A stretch of 64,000 nt of DNA from Ascidia mentula (Eukaryota; Chordata; Ascidiacea; Phlebobranchia; Ascidiidae), in assembly GCA_947561715.1 (NCBI GenBank), contig OX387204.1:16373001-16437000 (forward strand), given 5' to 3'. The notes under the pieces are model-generated. The model was not told where the DNA came from. It made no database searches and saw only the letters and a list, made by a program, of their open reading frames with translations. The position numbers were made by a program, and so were the translations under genes. Of the stretch, positions 50,439 through 63,100 are shown piece by piece (position 1 is the first letter of the stretch; each line of letters begins with the position of its first letter).

Positions 50439-51343
50439 GGAAAGCTTCCGGCCTAAACAATTGCTTGATAATGTTAACACAGTGAAAACTATATGTACAA
50501 AATAGTGATTAACATACACGGATGTTGTTTCGATGATTTTTATATCTCTAACCAATGGAAAAGGTCCGAAAAAAATGGACAAATGGATTTCTTTTAGATT
50601 AACAGCAACAAACAAAATTACATTAAATTTAGAGGCCTTTTATTATTTTGCAAATATTGACGTAATCAACTATTGGTCCCATTCCAAGCCATAAAGACGT
50701 AAGCTAAAGATAACAGTTTGCACTGTTTCGACCTATCAGGTCTAATCAGTGCAACTGGTGAGGAAGGATGGTCTTGCAGGCAGAATAGACAGAGACTATT
50801 TCACATTGTTGTTAACGTCGATCCGTTACAGGTAACGAACTAGGTACTACCGAGAACGAACCACAGTAGAACGTTGTATTGCCGTGTAAAAAGTTTAAAA
50901 AGAGCTTTGATGCATTGCCGTTCGCGATTTCTGCGAATAAAAACTCACTAAAGTCGATTATACCTCGTGGGAGATACAGAGAATCAAAACAATCCTTTCA
51001 CGTTTATAAGAGTCGTTAAGCAAACTGTAATATTATGTATCAACGTATTAATCAACAAATACCGCGAAGTCATATTTTAGGATTTGCGGTGATAGTTTTG
51101 ACATAATTTTGGGGTCTACCGACGCACCAAGACAGGAAAGTATGGAGTGATAATTGGTTATGATACTTATGCTGTTGCTGCCAAGCAGATTTTATTCCAA
51201 TTATGAACTAATGAAAATGTTTTGAACAACGAATATACATTGCGTTTTAAATTATAAGTGCCGCACTTGAATTAAGTACTAATCGAATAATTTAATTAAT
51301 TTTATTCGCCTGAACAGGGGCAAACTAAAAACCTTTTGATAAG

Positions 51344-51635
51344 CATCACATGGTTCGGTGGCCGCAATGGGGGCAGCGACCATTCCAGGTTCTGCACTTG
51401 TACTTGTAACTTAGTCTATCGAGTTGTCTATAGAAACCATCGATCTTTCTTATACAGTGGACCGGATAATGTCAGGTGTTGGTTTCAGACCCTAACCTTG
51501 TTTGTTTGAGATTCACTTTTCTGTTTTGCATTGTGACAGAATGCGAAGCATCGTAATCGTCGTGGGTGCCGCCTTTTTGTTATTGCTGGTTTGAATCGGA
51601 AAATTGGTCACGTAAGCAAAGAGCTCGGTGTTTGA
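51344..51635 (+). pseudogene. Relic of SLC1 exons 10-11 (G2) at the unit 3/4 boundary
   Basis: Second copy of the exon 10-11 relic, more decayed than the one at 33807-34107: the ITGS segment is disrupted, exon 10 carries a stop (TAG after VTLVT-like codons near 51412), and the exon 11 part has lost bases around the GDAFG segment. It sits directly before the start of unit 4. Confidence 0.75.
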
Positions 51636-51851
51636 TTCGAGTATTTAAGAAGCATTGGTGTAGTTTGGTTATAACGTACTTTTTCCCAGACAGGTGGAAT
51701 TGTACTTTTGTATATACTAGTTACCGTCAAAAAGGGCTGTTTAGTCTTTTCCTACAGACATGTATGTTTAATGTGAGCCCATTCTCCGTGCGTTGTTTTT
51801 CGGTAGTTGGAAAAGTTTGTATTTACAGCAATACATCGTATACATATAATA

Positions 51852-51924
51852 GCTCCTGTAGCTCAGTTGGTAGAGCGTTGGGCCTGGTTAGCCCAGGGTC
51901 TTGAGTTCAAACCTCACCGGGAGC
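51852..51924 (+). repeat. tRNA-like SINE head, first copy
   Basis: Cloverleaf-like: acceptor stem GCTCCTG/CGGGAGC with one wobble pair, D-arm GCTC/GAGC, box B GTTCAAACC. The anticodon arm has one base too many; aligned as TGGGC/GCCCA its loop CTGGTTA would carry GGT. The T-stem has a mismatch (TTGAG/CTCAC). Best read as a SINE head, not a working tRNA. Confidence 0.7.
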
Positions 51925-52217
51925 TTGATTTTTCAAATCTTGCTCCGACTTGCCAGGAAAAAGTGGCTGATCCAGCTAGGCTGCAATGCCTGGGCTGCCA
52001 AGCCTGCAAACCTAATGATCGCGATACGATAGCTGCGATCGCCAAGCAAGGACCTGCGCAGTGCGGCGATCCTGCCTATCATGCCATTGCATGAAATATT
52101 ACTGCCTTATCTGATACTGTGGTAGAGATTCCCTACGTATATGTGAAGGTTACCTGGCAAGTTGTGCGCTTGCGCACCAGTGTACCTTGGCCACAATATA
52201 CCCCGTGAAACCACTGA

Positions 52218-52290
52218 GCTCCTGTAGCTCAGTTGGTAGAGCGTTGGGCCTGGTTAGCCCAGGGTCGTGAGTTCAAACCTCACCGGGAGC
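52218..52290 (+). repeat. tRNA-like SINE head, second copy
   Basis: As the first copy but with a perfect T-stem (GTGAG/CTCAC). The anticodon arm has the same extra base and would read GGT. Confidence 0.7.
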
Positions 52291-52827
52291 TTGATTTTCC
52301 AAATCTTGCTCCGACTTATTAGGAAAAAGTGGCTGATCCAGCTAGGCTGCAATGTCTGGGCTGCCAAGCCTGCAAACCTAATGATCGCGATACGTTAGCT
52401 GTGATCGCCAAGCAAGGACCCGTGCAGTGGGGCGATCATGCCATTGCATGAAATATTACTGCATATAATAGGAAATACGGTAGTGTTGAAACGCAATGAG
52501 TAATCTTTGGTTCATATACAAATGTAGAAGAGCTAATTGTCATAAATAACTAGCAAAATTACTAGGGTTAGGTGTGCAAGTGTAGTTAAAGTTGTATTTG
52601 ATCGCTTTTAATTGTTTAACCAACATTCATTCATAAACGAACGTAACTTTTTAGTTCGCCTAGTCACGATACTCGTGCGTTATTTTATCTGATAAGCCTG
52701 TTCTCGAACTTAAGAGAAAATAATCTCGGTCAGCTTCGCAACACCGAAATTTTCCGCTGACCTAAGCTTTATGACTCTTTGTTATTTCATTTTTACCAGG
52801 CCAACACGCCTGAAATTGAGTCTATAT

Positions 52828-52954
52828 ATCTTTAATATGAACAAAATAGCCCATACAATGCTGGAAAACTTCATGCAGTTTTCCAGCATTGTATGGGCTA
52901 TTTTGTTCATATTAAAGATGTACAAAACCGTGAGTTATGTTCCTGAGTCTATAT
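52828..52954. repeat. Perfect 43-bp-arm hairpin insertion upstream of A4
   Basis: Arms 52828-52870 and 52877-52919 are exact reverse complements around a 6-base loop (TCATGC). The block is absent from units 1 and 3. It is followed by a second copy of the adjacent TGAGTCTATAT (52817-52827 and 52944-52954), like a target duplication. It could be a fold-back transposon or an insertion made by template switching. Confidence 0.82.
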
Positions 52955-54480
52955 AATTGACCGCTTGTGCTATAAAGTTTTCGACATGTAACTTTGGAAT
53001 TTTGTAATGTCTCGTTACGCATCATTGGAGTTACTCGAACTGCCTCATTGAAATTACGTCTTTTATTGTGAGTATTCGAATGCTTTACTAATTTTAATAC
53101 AACTCGGTAATTACTAATTGCACAGTGTTGGAGTCTTTATGGAGTCATAGTTAGGTTTTGTGTTATCACTGAGTCAACATAACACTAATCCTACACAAGC
53201 CACATCAACTTGCACGCTTGGTACAAAGCAAAGTACACGGCCTCTTTGCAAAGAAAACGAATTTGAATTAGAATTTTTTAAAACAAAGCAAAATTTATGG
53301 GTGACAAAGAGGTTGTTCTGGTGGTTGCCAGGTTCAATTTGCTCTTACATATTAGTTTGCAAGGAATCGTGTATGCTGAGGGGATGTTTATAGTTTAGTG
53401 AAATAGCGCCCGCGTCGTATACATTTTTATCAATTGACTGGACGCTTCACGCTTCACTGTTCGGGTTAGATCGTTATATTTATGGATATTTGTTAGGTTT
53501 TTTAACACTTGTTAAACAACACCAACGAAATATACATCTTCGAAGTCGTTTTTTCTCACCATACATGATGTGAGCAAGACTCATTACGTTTTAATGAAAA
53601 CATATTTAATCGGAAACAGAATTACAACGAATAGCGAAAACCAGAATTAGTGAAGAGAACAGATAAGACAAGTCCACGTAAGTGATAAAGGGGAACGATA
53701 ATAGGACGAGGAAACAAAAATGCGAAAATAATTTCCGCACCGTACGTTGTCTGAACACAAAACATAAACATCAACAAATGTATGGGGCGTTATGCTAGAT
53801 TGTGTGGTTAGCTATACCCGTTGCAAATATAGGTCAACATCCTTCTCTGTTGTTTTCGTTTTACATCAGAGAAAGTTATCGTTTTTGAAGCAAATGGTTA
53901 AACTGAAATATGTCGGCCTACGTGCGCATTGTAGTAATGTTTAATTGTTTTTTGAATCACCTGATTATCCTTGTTTCGGTGAGTGACTCTTGCGACTTCT
54001 GTGTGGATACCTGGACTCGTTGGTTTGCACTGCTGTGTGTGTGTTGAATAACAACAAAGCTTCGCATGTTGGGTAGTTTCCAGCTTTTGTGTACAATTTT
54101 CAACTTATCTTTATTCGGTCGTCATACCTTCGTACCATTGAAAACGAATTTATTCGTTTTGTTTTATTTCTTTATTTTGTTGCCTTCTTTATTTTTACTT
54201 TACCTCTATGCACTTTAATTCACTTGGTTATTTTCCTGCACATTTAATATATATCGTATTTGTTTAGCCTTTTCACAGTTTAAATTGGTATGCTTGAGCA
54301 GCAGACGTGTGGTACGCTGGTTGGTTAAGGTTCTGACGGGCGAAGTAATTAGTGGCAAGCCAGACAGTTCTCTGGTGGTGGCGCACGGTGAGGAACGGGT
54401 GTTTTTGTGAGCCGCCGTTGTGTGATGGACCGGGTTTGTAGCGCTAAGGTCTGATAGAGACTGGGTGTTGGGCTCTAGAT
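52955..54480. other. 5' flank of A4; no gene seen
   Basis: Closely matches 410-1922 of unit 1, including small details not shared with unit 3. Confidence 0.5.
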
Positions 54481-54706
54481 CAGTGTTTCTTTACCGGTGG
54501 TATACTCGTACCACTAGTGGTACGTGACGGCATTCCAGGTGATACGCGAGCATCTTTCCGTAATTTGCGGATAAAGCTCGAATTTAACAAATCGTAAGTG
54601 ATCTCAAAATGTTTGAGGTTACTTTGCCACACTCAACTAGGTGATACGCGTCGAAATTGTTTTACCTCCAAGTGGTACGCAACCACATAAAGGTTGGGAA
54701 TCACTG
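54481..54706. mobile_element. hAT-like MITE upstream of A4
   Basis: Full 226-bp copy with CTCTAGAT duplications at 54473-54480 and 54707-54714. Confidence 0.87.
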
Positions 54707-54937
54707 CTCTAGATAAAGTGAAGTACTGTTGTATGTAAGCGGTAAAACAGACGGATTAATCGTTTTTAGCCCTATATACGTATTTCCGCCAAGTCTTATC
54801 AAAACAAAAGTAGCCATCAATATGGTTGCGCGACTCCAAGTCTTTGCGGTAGGTCGTCAATGTAGGGTAGCCTGGGCGTTTACCAAGTTGCATTAATTTC
54901 GGTTACACTGTTCAATGTTTTCTTTAGAGTTCTAAGT

Positions 54938-57900
54938 ATGTCAGAGTCTGCACAAGTTAGTGACGTTGTGTTGCATATTGAATCAATCAAAAGTCAGAAA
55001 ATACCTCCAAAAGAAAAATGCTTTGCTTTCTGCGGTCGCAACGTGGAGAAGAACAAACTATTGGTCGCTTTAACTTTAATAAGTATTCATTACATTTGTC
55101 TAATGAATGTTACTTATACAATCACTAACTTCGGAAAATGTCATGTAATCTCAGGCGTTTTTGTTGGGATTGTGCTTGGAATCGGATTGCGATATGCGAG
55201 TTTGTCTGAAAATGCCAAAACTTTGGTGGCTTTTCCTGGAGAAATTCTGTTGAGGTTACTTAAGATGATGTCCCTGCCTCTAATAACGACCAGTATTGTT
55301 ACAGGTATGCCTGGTAACATTTAAGTGTTTTTTAAGTGGTTACAAAGACAAACATGTTGCCATCAAATGTTGTCCTACATAGGCTACTTAAAGTCATGTT
55401 TCGTGGTGACTTCTATATTCTAATCGTTATTCTATATTCCAAGTTTCGCGGTTTACATGTATAATTACAGGGGTTGCCGATTTGTACAGAAGAAAGAGTG
55501 GTCGGGTGGGATTGCACATTATAATCTATTATATCTCTACCACCTTCTTTGCTGTATGTATTGGGCTGGCTTTGGCGTTGGCAATTCAGCCAGGGCTTCA
55601 GAACCGTACTCTGGATGAAGTCACTGCTAACGAAACAACTAAAGGAAAAGGTCCAACTCTTTCGGCCATGGATACTGTCCTAGATTTATTGCGGTAAATT
55701 AGGAACACTAAATTTTAAAGTATTTTTTTACTCTGAAAGCAGTTGCAAATTTTCACATTCTAAGCACATCATCTTATGTTACAATTTTTTTCATAAACAT
55801 TTTTGTCAAAGCCACCAACGGCATGAATATAAAAATTGATATCTCTTATGCTTATTACACTTGTGATTGCAGAAACATGTTTCCAGAAAACTTGATTAAG
55901 GCCTGGTTTCGATTGGTAAGTGTGTTAAATTGTCTTTAAACCACATTCGAAATTATTTTAATTTTACGAGGTTGTCAGTCTGAAAAAAAAGGTAATAATC
56001 CTTACAAAATAAGTTATCTAAAATTTTAAATTATTCCTTTCAGGACCAAACAAAGATATTTTCAAAACAAATTTCCGAAAACTCCTCATCTAATACAACC
56101 ACAGAAACTGTTAAATCGTTGGGCACTACCAAAGGATCCAATGCTTTAGGTGAGTCAAATTACTGGAACAAAAACTAGAGGCAAATGGCAAAAAGTTACG
56201 AACAAGATAATGTACTGTAAAAAATAATGTACCGACTAATAATGTTAAAAATAGTAATAAAATATATGATAGCCTGGCCCTGAATTGATGCTAGAGAGAC
56301 GAGGGTAATTGTTTTAGTAGTCAGTACATTGTTTAGCAATCTAGCCGGCAATTGATAGTTATGTACACTAAAATAACTTAACATCTGCATTTTTTTTTAT
56401 GTATTTACTATGAAGGTTTGGTAATGTTTTCTCTTATGGTGGGAATCGCCATTGGCAAGAATTACGAAAATTTGTATCGTTTTTTCAACGAACTTTTCCA
56501 TGTTTTTATGGACGTCTTGATGCACATTACCTGGTAAATGAAGCTAAAGTTAATGAACGGATACAGAATATAGGACTACGAATAATAATTGTAAACTCCT
56601 AGGTGTGCTCCAGTTGGAATATGTAGTTTAATAGCTGGCAATCTGGTTAAAGTCAACAGCTTCCTTGTATCAGTAAAGACCCTCGGTCTATACTTGGTGA
56701 GAAGTTTTAATGCTGTATTTGGATTTTCTACATAAATCATGCGTTACAAACTTAATCAAAAGAAAACGCAGTAATGTTTCATGCAATGGCATGATTGGCT
56801 GGCTCGCCCTAGCTGGATCGAGATTGTTTGGTTAACAGGCTTCGCAGTCCAGCTGGGTCAATCACTTTTTCCGAAAGTCCGGAGAGAGATCTGAAAAATC
56901 AAGTTCCTGGTGAGGTTTGAACTCTTGACCTTGGGCTAACCTGGCCCAACGCTCTACCGATAGAGCTACCGGAAGCTCGGCGGTTTTATGGGGTATATTG
57001 TGGCCAAGGTACACTGTTATGGTACGCAAGCACACAACTTGCCAGGAAACCTTCACATATACGTAGAGGATCTCTATCACTATAATCAGACAACGTAGAA
57101 ACGTTTTATGCAATGGCATGATTGACAAGATCGCCCCACTGCGCAGGTCCTTACGTGGGAATCACATCTCCGACTTGTCAGGAAAACCTAGCTGATCAAG
57201 TTATGTAGCAATACCTGGACTGCGAAGCCTGTAAACCTTGATTAAAAGACAAACTTGTTCAGTGGAAATCTAACAATATCCACAACATTTGGCAGACTAC
57301 CGTCGTTGTTGGATTTTCTCTTCAAGTATTACTTGTACATTTCTCCGTGTATTGGATCATTACCCGACGAAATCCATTTCGAGTGTTACTAGGTTCTATG
57401 CAGGCCGTGTTTACAATGATTGCTGTTAGCTCAAGGTATTGGTGTCAACTAATGTCAAAAGCAATATAAAAAGGCGGAATTAAGTTTTATTTTCTGACAA
57501 AGGTAGAATTTTTTTCAAAACAAATTTCCGAAAACTCCTCCATCTAATACAACCACAGAAACTGTTAAATCAGATTCACTCGACGTAGATCAAAAACATA
57601 TTAAACTTCAAAACCTTTTTCAACGTGCAAAACCCGAGATGCTAAGACAACTTTTGCACATGCCAATTAACTCAATTAAACTAAACTTTTCCCGCAAACT
57701 AATATGTTTTTTAAAGCCATATCATTTCAAACCAGTATGTTCAAATTTATGACGAAGAAATCTTCATCTGTCTTCCATTACATAGTGCTGCAACCTTACC
57801 TGTCACCATGCATTGCGCCGAAGAAAACCTGAAGATAGACAAGCGCTTAACCCGTCTGGTTCTTCCCCTCGGAGCCACAATCAACATGGATGGCGCTGCC

Positions 57901-58564
57901 ATGTTTCAAGGCATTGTGACTGTGACCGTTGCACAAATGAATGGGATTTCGTTATCCGTGGGACAAATTATCACAGTATGGTAGGAAACAATTTTATGAC
58001 ACAGAGTTCAGTATTTGGGAAGTTTATAATTGTTCGTCTTAAGGTCAAGTACAAAATGAAAGCATTAGACCACTTTTACTTTATCGCAAAAAAGCAGTGT
58101 TTTTACAATGCTGACTTTTGTTTGGCGTAAAGATTGTTTAAAAATATATAACTAATAACCGTGTATTAAACAACGTACATAATGGGCTTCAAACCCTCTT
58201 TTTTAAGCGTCACTGGTTCGTTGGCTTCAATTGGTGCTGCGGCCATTCCTGGTTCTGGACTTGTGGTAGTTGTGTTCGTAATTCAGTCCATCGGGTTGCC
58301 AATAGAAACCATCGGACTTCTTTATACAGTGGACTGGATGATGTTAGTATATGATTGATGGGCACTGGTTTCTTGTACTCCAATCTTTCATTTTCTGACA
58401 ATCACTTTCCTATTTTGCATAGAGACAGAATGCGAGGCATCGTAAATATCGTGGGTGACGTCTTCGGGGTTTGCGTTATCGCTCATTTGAATCGTGAAGT
58501 TGGTGACGTCAGCGAGTACGAAGTGGACGCGCTTGGTGTCTGTGAAGTAGATACGAGTGCGTAA
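54938..58564 (+). CDS. SLC1-family amino acid transporter, type A copy 4 (A4), intact, 11 exons
   Basis: Exons: 54938-55082, 55155-55304, 55471-55693, 55873-55915, 56044-56149, 56416-56533, 56603-56696, 57296-57435, 57786-57980, 58208-58342, 58423-58564; 496 aa with all splice sites present. The first two exons encode exactly the same peptide as A1 although A4 lies three units away. TM8 reads [16 protein letters not shown], and the tail reads [20 protein letters not shown]7 is [10 protein letters not shown] as in the other A copies. Upstream, unit 4 carries two insertions absent from units 1 and 3: a tandem tRNA-derived SINE and a 43-bp-arm hairpin. Intron 7 holds the composite SINE. Confidence 0.9.
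56767..57242 (-). mobile_element. Composite tRNA-derived SINE in intron 7 of A4
   Basis: Orthologous to the copy in A1 and full length, with the head near 56897-56980. Confidence 0.7.
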
Positions 58565-58745
58565 GAAGAAGGAATGTCATTGTTTGTGTTTTCTCGCTAT
58601 AACGTAAAAACAACGCTTCTATGGATCTTCCTTACCGATACGTACACTGAACATGGGCCCAATTCTTTCCGTGCTTCCACCACCCCATTTTTAAATTTTC
58701 GCAGCTCTTGGCCACATTGTTGACAATGAATATTTGTTTAAATAC

Positions 58746-59202
58746 ATGCGCAAAAGAGCCATAATAATCAATGAGAGCTGCAGACAGGGTGTATACACGC
58801 ACTGTTTCGACCTGTAAGGTCTCATCAGTGCAGCTGTTGAGGTGGCACTGTGCTAGCTGGTAGACTAGCAGGCACACAGATTTCCACTTTGTGGTACCTT
58901 TCGGTCAATCGTCGATATGTTGGGTACCAAACTAGGTACCAATCAACACAGACGAACCACGTGGAGCGCACACTATGGCCAAAACAACTGTTTGGGATGC
59001 AAAAGCGCTATCGGCTCGGCTTTTACCCAAATCATATTATATGCACAAAAGAGCCATAATAATGAATGAGAGCTGCAGACAGGGTGTATACACGCACTGT
59101 TTCGACCTGTAAGGTCTCATCAGTGCAGCTGTTGAGGTGCCACTGTGCTAGCCTTACAGGTCGAAACAGTGCGTGTATACACCCTGTCTGCAGCTCTCAT
59201 TG
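58746..59202. mobile_element. Palindromic mobile repeat between A4 and B4
   Basis: Same element as 6221-6674, with a perfect 9-bp duplication TTTAAATAC at 58737-58745 and 59203-59211. The terminal inverted repeat is 59065-59114 with 59152-59201. Confidence 0.78.
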
Positions 59203-59211
59203 TTTAAATAC

Positions 59212-60187
59212 AATTATGTTCACTACTGGCAAATCACAGCGAAGGGCTTCAGTCCTGAGCGTATTGCATGGCTGCATACACAAAAGTATTTCCTGGGAAA
59301 TTGACGAACATATTTCGCTAAAAATTTCAATAGAATCTTTAGTTATTGGGTCATATATAAAAGCACCAAATCGCGTTTACAAGAAATAAAGGTAATGATC
59401 GGTCAGTTGCGTTTTTTGTTGTCCATAAGTTGTTTACCCTTCTATAAAACAGGGTCCAATTCCGCAGATCTAAATTGAAAGTTTGGCAACAATCTCGGTA
59501 TTGTCAAGTACAAACTTCACGCCAATTTGATCGCCAACCGACCAATTATCTTATCGAGTCATCAACTAAAAGGACACCGTTCCGCTGCGCCTCACTGTAC
59601 TCTCCGTCATGTGAATCCACAAGCAGTGCAAATGAAATGTTTTTCCTTATTTGTGTACGTGGTGAATTGCTGCGCCATAATCCGGAAAAAGTCTCGCCCA
59701 ATGGCAGACGAAACTTCGGTTGCCATAGAATCTACGTTAATTTTATTGTCAGAAGGAGAGTTATTCCAACATTGGCTGCCTCAAAAGAATTTGAGCAAAA
59801 CTGCAACAGTGAAATCTACCGGATGGTATTCATATACAAAATATATGACGCGCAATGTGTACACAACTATACGAACGACGTTCATTTCCGGCATCCATGA
59901 TAAGCCTGCGAAAATGGTTTTGTTATATTTTTACCACGTCGTCGACTGGCAGATAAGTGTATAGCTGTTTTTGCTTGTTTTTGGACAGTTTTGACTCAAA
60001 GATAGTTGAAAACATGTTTTCCATTTTAGCACAGTGCTGTACATCGCCATATATTCGTTTAAATACCTCAGGTACTAGGTTGAAACAAAAAAATCAATTT
60101 TGTACAAAAAAATTGTCCTGTGCTTCTACATTCCAGACAACTTGATTTTAATTGTTCTTGTAAAACTACCTAAGTATTTCAAACGTA
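59212..60187. other. A4-B4 intergenic region; no gene assigned
   Basis: Unit 4 version of the A-B intergenic region with overlapping open stretches (frames differ from those of the other units). A 3' splice-like CATTCCAG lies at about 60129-60136, before the B4 ATG. Confidence 0.45.
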
Positions 60188-63100
60188 ATGGCCAACACTG
60201 GAAATCAAGTAATGGTCAACGAAGAACTTCAGGCACTTTTGAACGGCAATACTACAGAAAGTAGGAAACTTTCGCAACCATCCGATGGCCACGAATCGCT
60301 TATTAACTGTTGGAGGTTTGAAATCAAAAGCGAGACACTTCTCATACTTTTAACTATTGGTGGTAAGTTTATGGTTAATTTTTAATAAAAATGATTTAAA
60401 TTTCATTAGAACGAAATTAAATGCATGTGCATGCCATCTTAAATCGTCATTCTATCTGGCAAAGCATTTGAACCTGTATTGTTTTTGTTTTCTTGCTAGC
60501 TGTTGTTCTGGGAGTGATTCTCGGATTTGCAATCAGGACCAGCGATCCTTCAGCTGAAGTCATTATGGTCGTCATGTTTCCCGGAGAATTGCTGATGAGA
60601 ATGCTGAAAATGCTGATCATCCCAATTATCATCACCAGCATAATTACAGGTAATATTGTAAAATGTTATTCAACGTGGACAAAATTGTGAGATAAAACAT
60701 GCAAGCCAAGTGATTTATGCGTTTCAAGGCCAATGCGTTTATCCTTAAAATGACATCAGTGCCGAAAGAACTTGTGTATTTAGGCTTAGTCTTCGCTGAA
60801 GCAAAAAACGTTTATAATAATTCTTTAAATGAATTTCCATTTCGTTCGAAAGCCACAACATCCAACAACCTCTGTGTTCGTTGCATGTGAAGGTTTGGCC
60901 AACCTTGAAACTGGAAAAAGCGGGAAAATTGGTGGCCACGCGGTGGCGTACTACTTGACAACGACCACTCTGGCGGTGATCTTGGGAATCGCTCTGGTTA
61001 CCATAATCAAACCTGGACGAGGAGGATTTAACGAGGATGACATCGGAGAGAAGAGGGTAGAGAGGATTGTATCTACTATGGATACCTTCCTTGACTTGAT
61101 CAGGTTGGGTGCTTTGCTTATAAGTTTAAAATTTAATACAAACGATATTGACATGCATATAACAACAATGTTTGTGAGCGCTCTTTTGAAAAAATTTGCG
61201 AAACAAATCTTTTCTTTTTTCAGAAACATTTTCCCAAGCAACATTGTCGCTGCCTGCTTTCAGCTGGTAGGTTTATCACTTTAATTATGTTGCGTATTGC
61301 TTGTATGTGGTTGGTTAACATTGAAAATTAACTATTGATTCCTCCGATTTAAAACATGTACCGCATTTCTTTTGTTGAATTTTAACATGTATATACCATG
61401 TTCACCCAAATTTTGTACAGAACTACCATACACATATTTTGGCATAACTTCTCGCCTAGGTATGAAATATATAGCATTTTACGATATATTGAACAGGCAC
61501 GTATTAAACATTACGATTAAGCATCTAAAACATAATTTTCAAAACGAGCTAGTATTAGTAAACTATAAGTGACGGAACGGACGGTGGTTTTTAGTTTACA
61601 ATAATTTGTACAGCATGGTTTCGTTTTATGCAACTTTCTTTTTGCTCAGGTCTTTCCAATACTGGCTTCCCAAAGCCAACAATCTCCACAGCTGCTTTAG
61701 CTCAATTAAGCAGACAAATCCGTTATTACAATGAAGATTGGCTTGTTAGTGACCTCCAGTGGCAGAGATATTCTAGTTGTTTGGTTTTATGACGTTGCTG
61801 TAACATGAAGGCAAAAAAACTTTTATTTAAAACCAGTGTTGTTGTGCTTAAACCTATGTAAGATTCAACTGGAATTAGTTGAAGACGTGATTAAACTTGG
61901 ACCATTTCAGGATGAAAAGCGTTTGCATTTGTTTTTCAGGATCGTACGAAGTTGACGCCCATTTTTCGAAACATGAACAACAGCATGAATATCTCAGGGA
62001 GAGTTGTCGAAATCCCGATCGAATACAAACGCGAACTGGAAAAAGTTGGAAGCACAAACGTATTGGGTGCGCTTAAATGGACAACACAGCTTTTTCTTAG
62101 GACATACAGCTAAGAGATGTTTTACCGATTTGATAAAAGAAAACTGGGCTCATATTATGTAATAATTGCACAATATGTGGTAACAGACAAAAGAAAAATC
62201 TTTTACCTTTCTACCATCAGAAAATTATATTTTTCTTACTTGGCTTTACTTTATCGCGCACACCAACAAACTATGTTTTGTAAAAAAAGATTTTATAATT
62301 ATTCCAGGTTTAATTTCTTTTTGTACGTTGTTTGGACTTGTGATCGCGCGGCTTAGAAAGGATGCAAAGATGGTTAAAGACTTCTTCAATTCCCTCAACA
62401 ACATCTTCATGCGGATGATCATTTTCGTCTTGTGGTACGTCGTTGTCACATGTAGTTCATCTTCATCTCTGTACATCTTGTTGATGCGGATAGCACAGCT
62501 CTGCCTGATTTCTTAATTTGATATTTGTGTGACAATATTATTTGTTTCTTTTTTTGTATTGTTGCTGCTCGTTTGTTTAACGAAAACAAAAATTAAAACT
62601 TCGTCCAACTTGCAACCAATAAGTATTACTATGCCATTAATGCATAATTTGCACTCATCTCTTGTCTCCTTTCAGGTATTCGCCTATCGGCATTTGCAGT
62701 CTTGTTGCCGGAAACTTGCTCAAAATGAAGAGTTTTCAACTGCTCGTTGAAACTCTCGGCTTGTACGTGGTAAGTGCCGCTGTAAATGGATTTAAACTTT
62801 ACTATGTGATGCATAATTATTCTTTCTACATCTATACGTCAATATAACCTATGACTTGTCTTTTTTTACCCAAATTTAAACCACATGTGGCTTGTTGACC
62901 AGATCACTGTAATCGTGGGTCTCCTTATCCATTCCGTTTTGGTGCTTCCCCTTATATATTGGCTGATGACCCGCAAAAATCCAATCCATTTCTTTATGGG
63001 GGTTTTTCAGGCGTTTTTGACTGCCCTTGGCACAGGTTCAAGGTAAGTTCTCTATTTTTCCTTGTCTTGTTTTTAGGTCTGGCTTACATCTGTGCTTCCC

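Larger units (their letters stand above)
51852..52461 (+). mobile_element. Tandem dimer of a tRNA-derived SINE, unit 4 only
   Basis: Two head-to-tail copies: 51852 to about 52217 and 52218 to 52461. Each starts with a 73-nt tRNA-like head and continues into a tRNA-unrelated body (CTTGCTCCGACTT, then GCAATGCCTGGGCTGCC); the second copy is shorter. A perfect 10-bp target duplication CATATAATAG flanks the pair (51843-51852 and 52462-52471). The empty site is seen at the start of unit 1 (near 37) and at 34317 in unit 3, so the insertion is younger than the unit duplications. Confidence 0.85.

Noticed and set aside
51852-52290. Two functional tRNA genes with GGT anticodon
   Set aside because: The anticodon arm has an extra base, GGT-reading tRNA is unusual in eukaryotes, and each is fused to a repeated SINE body with target duplications.
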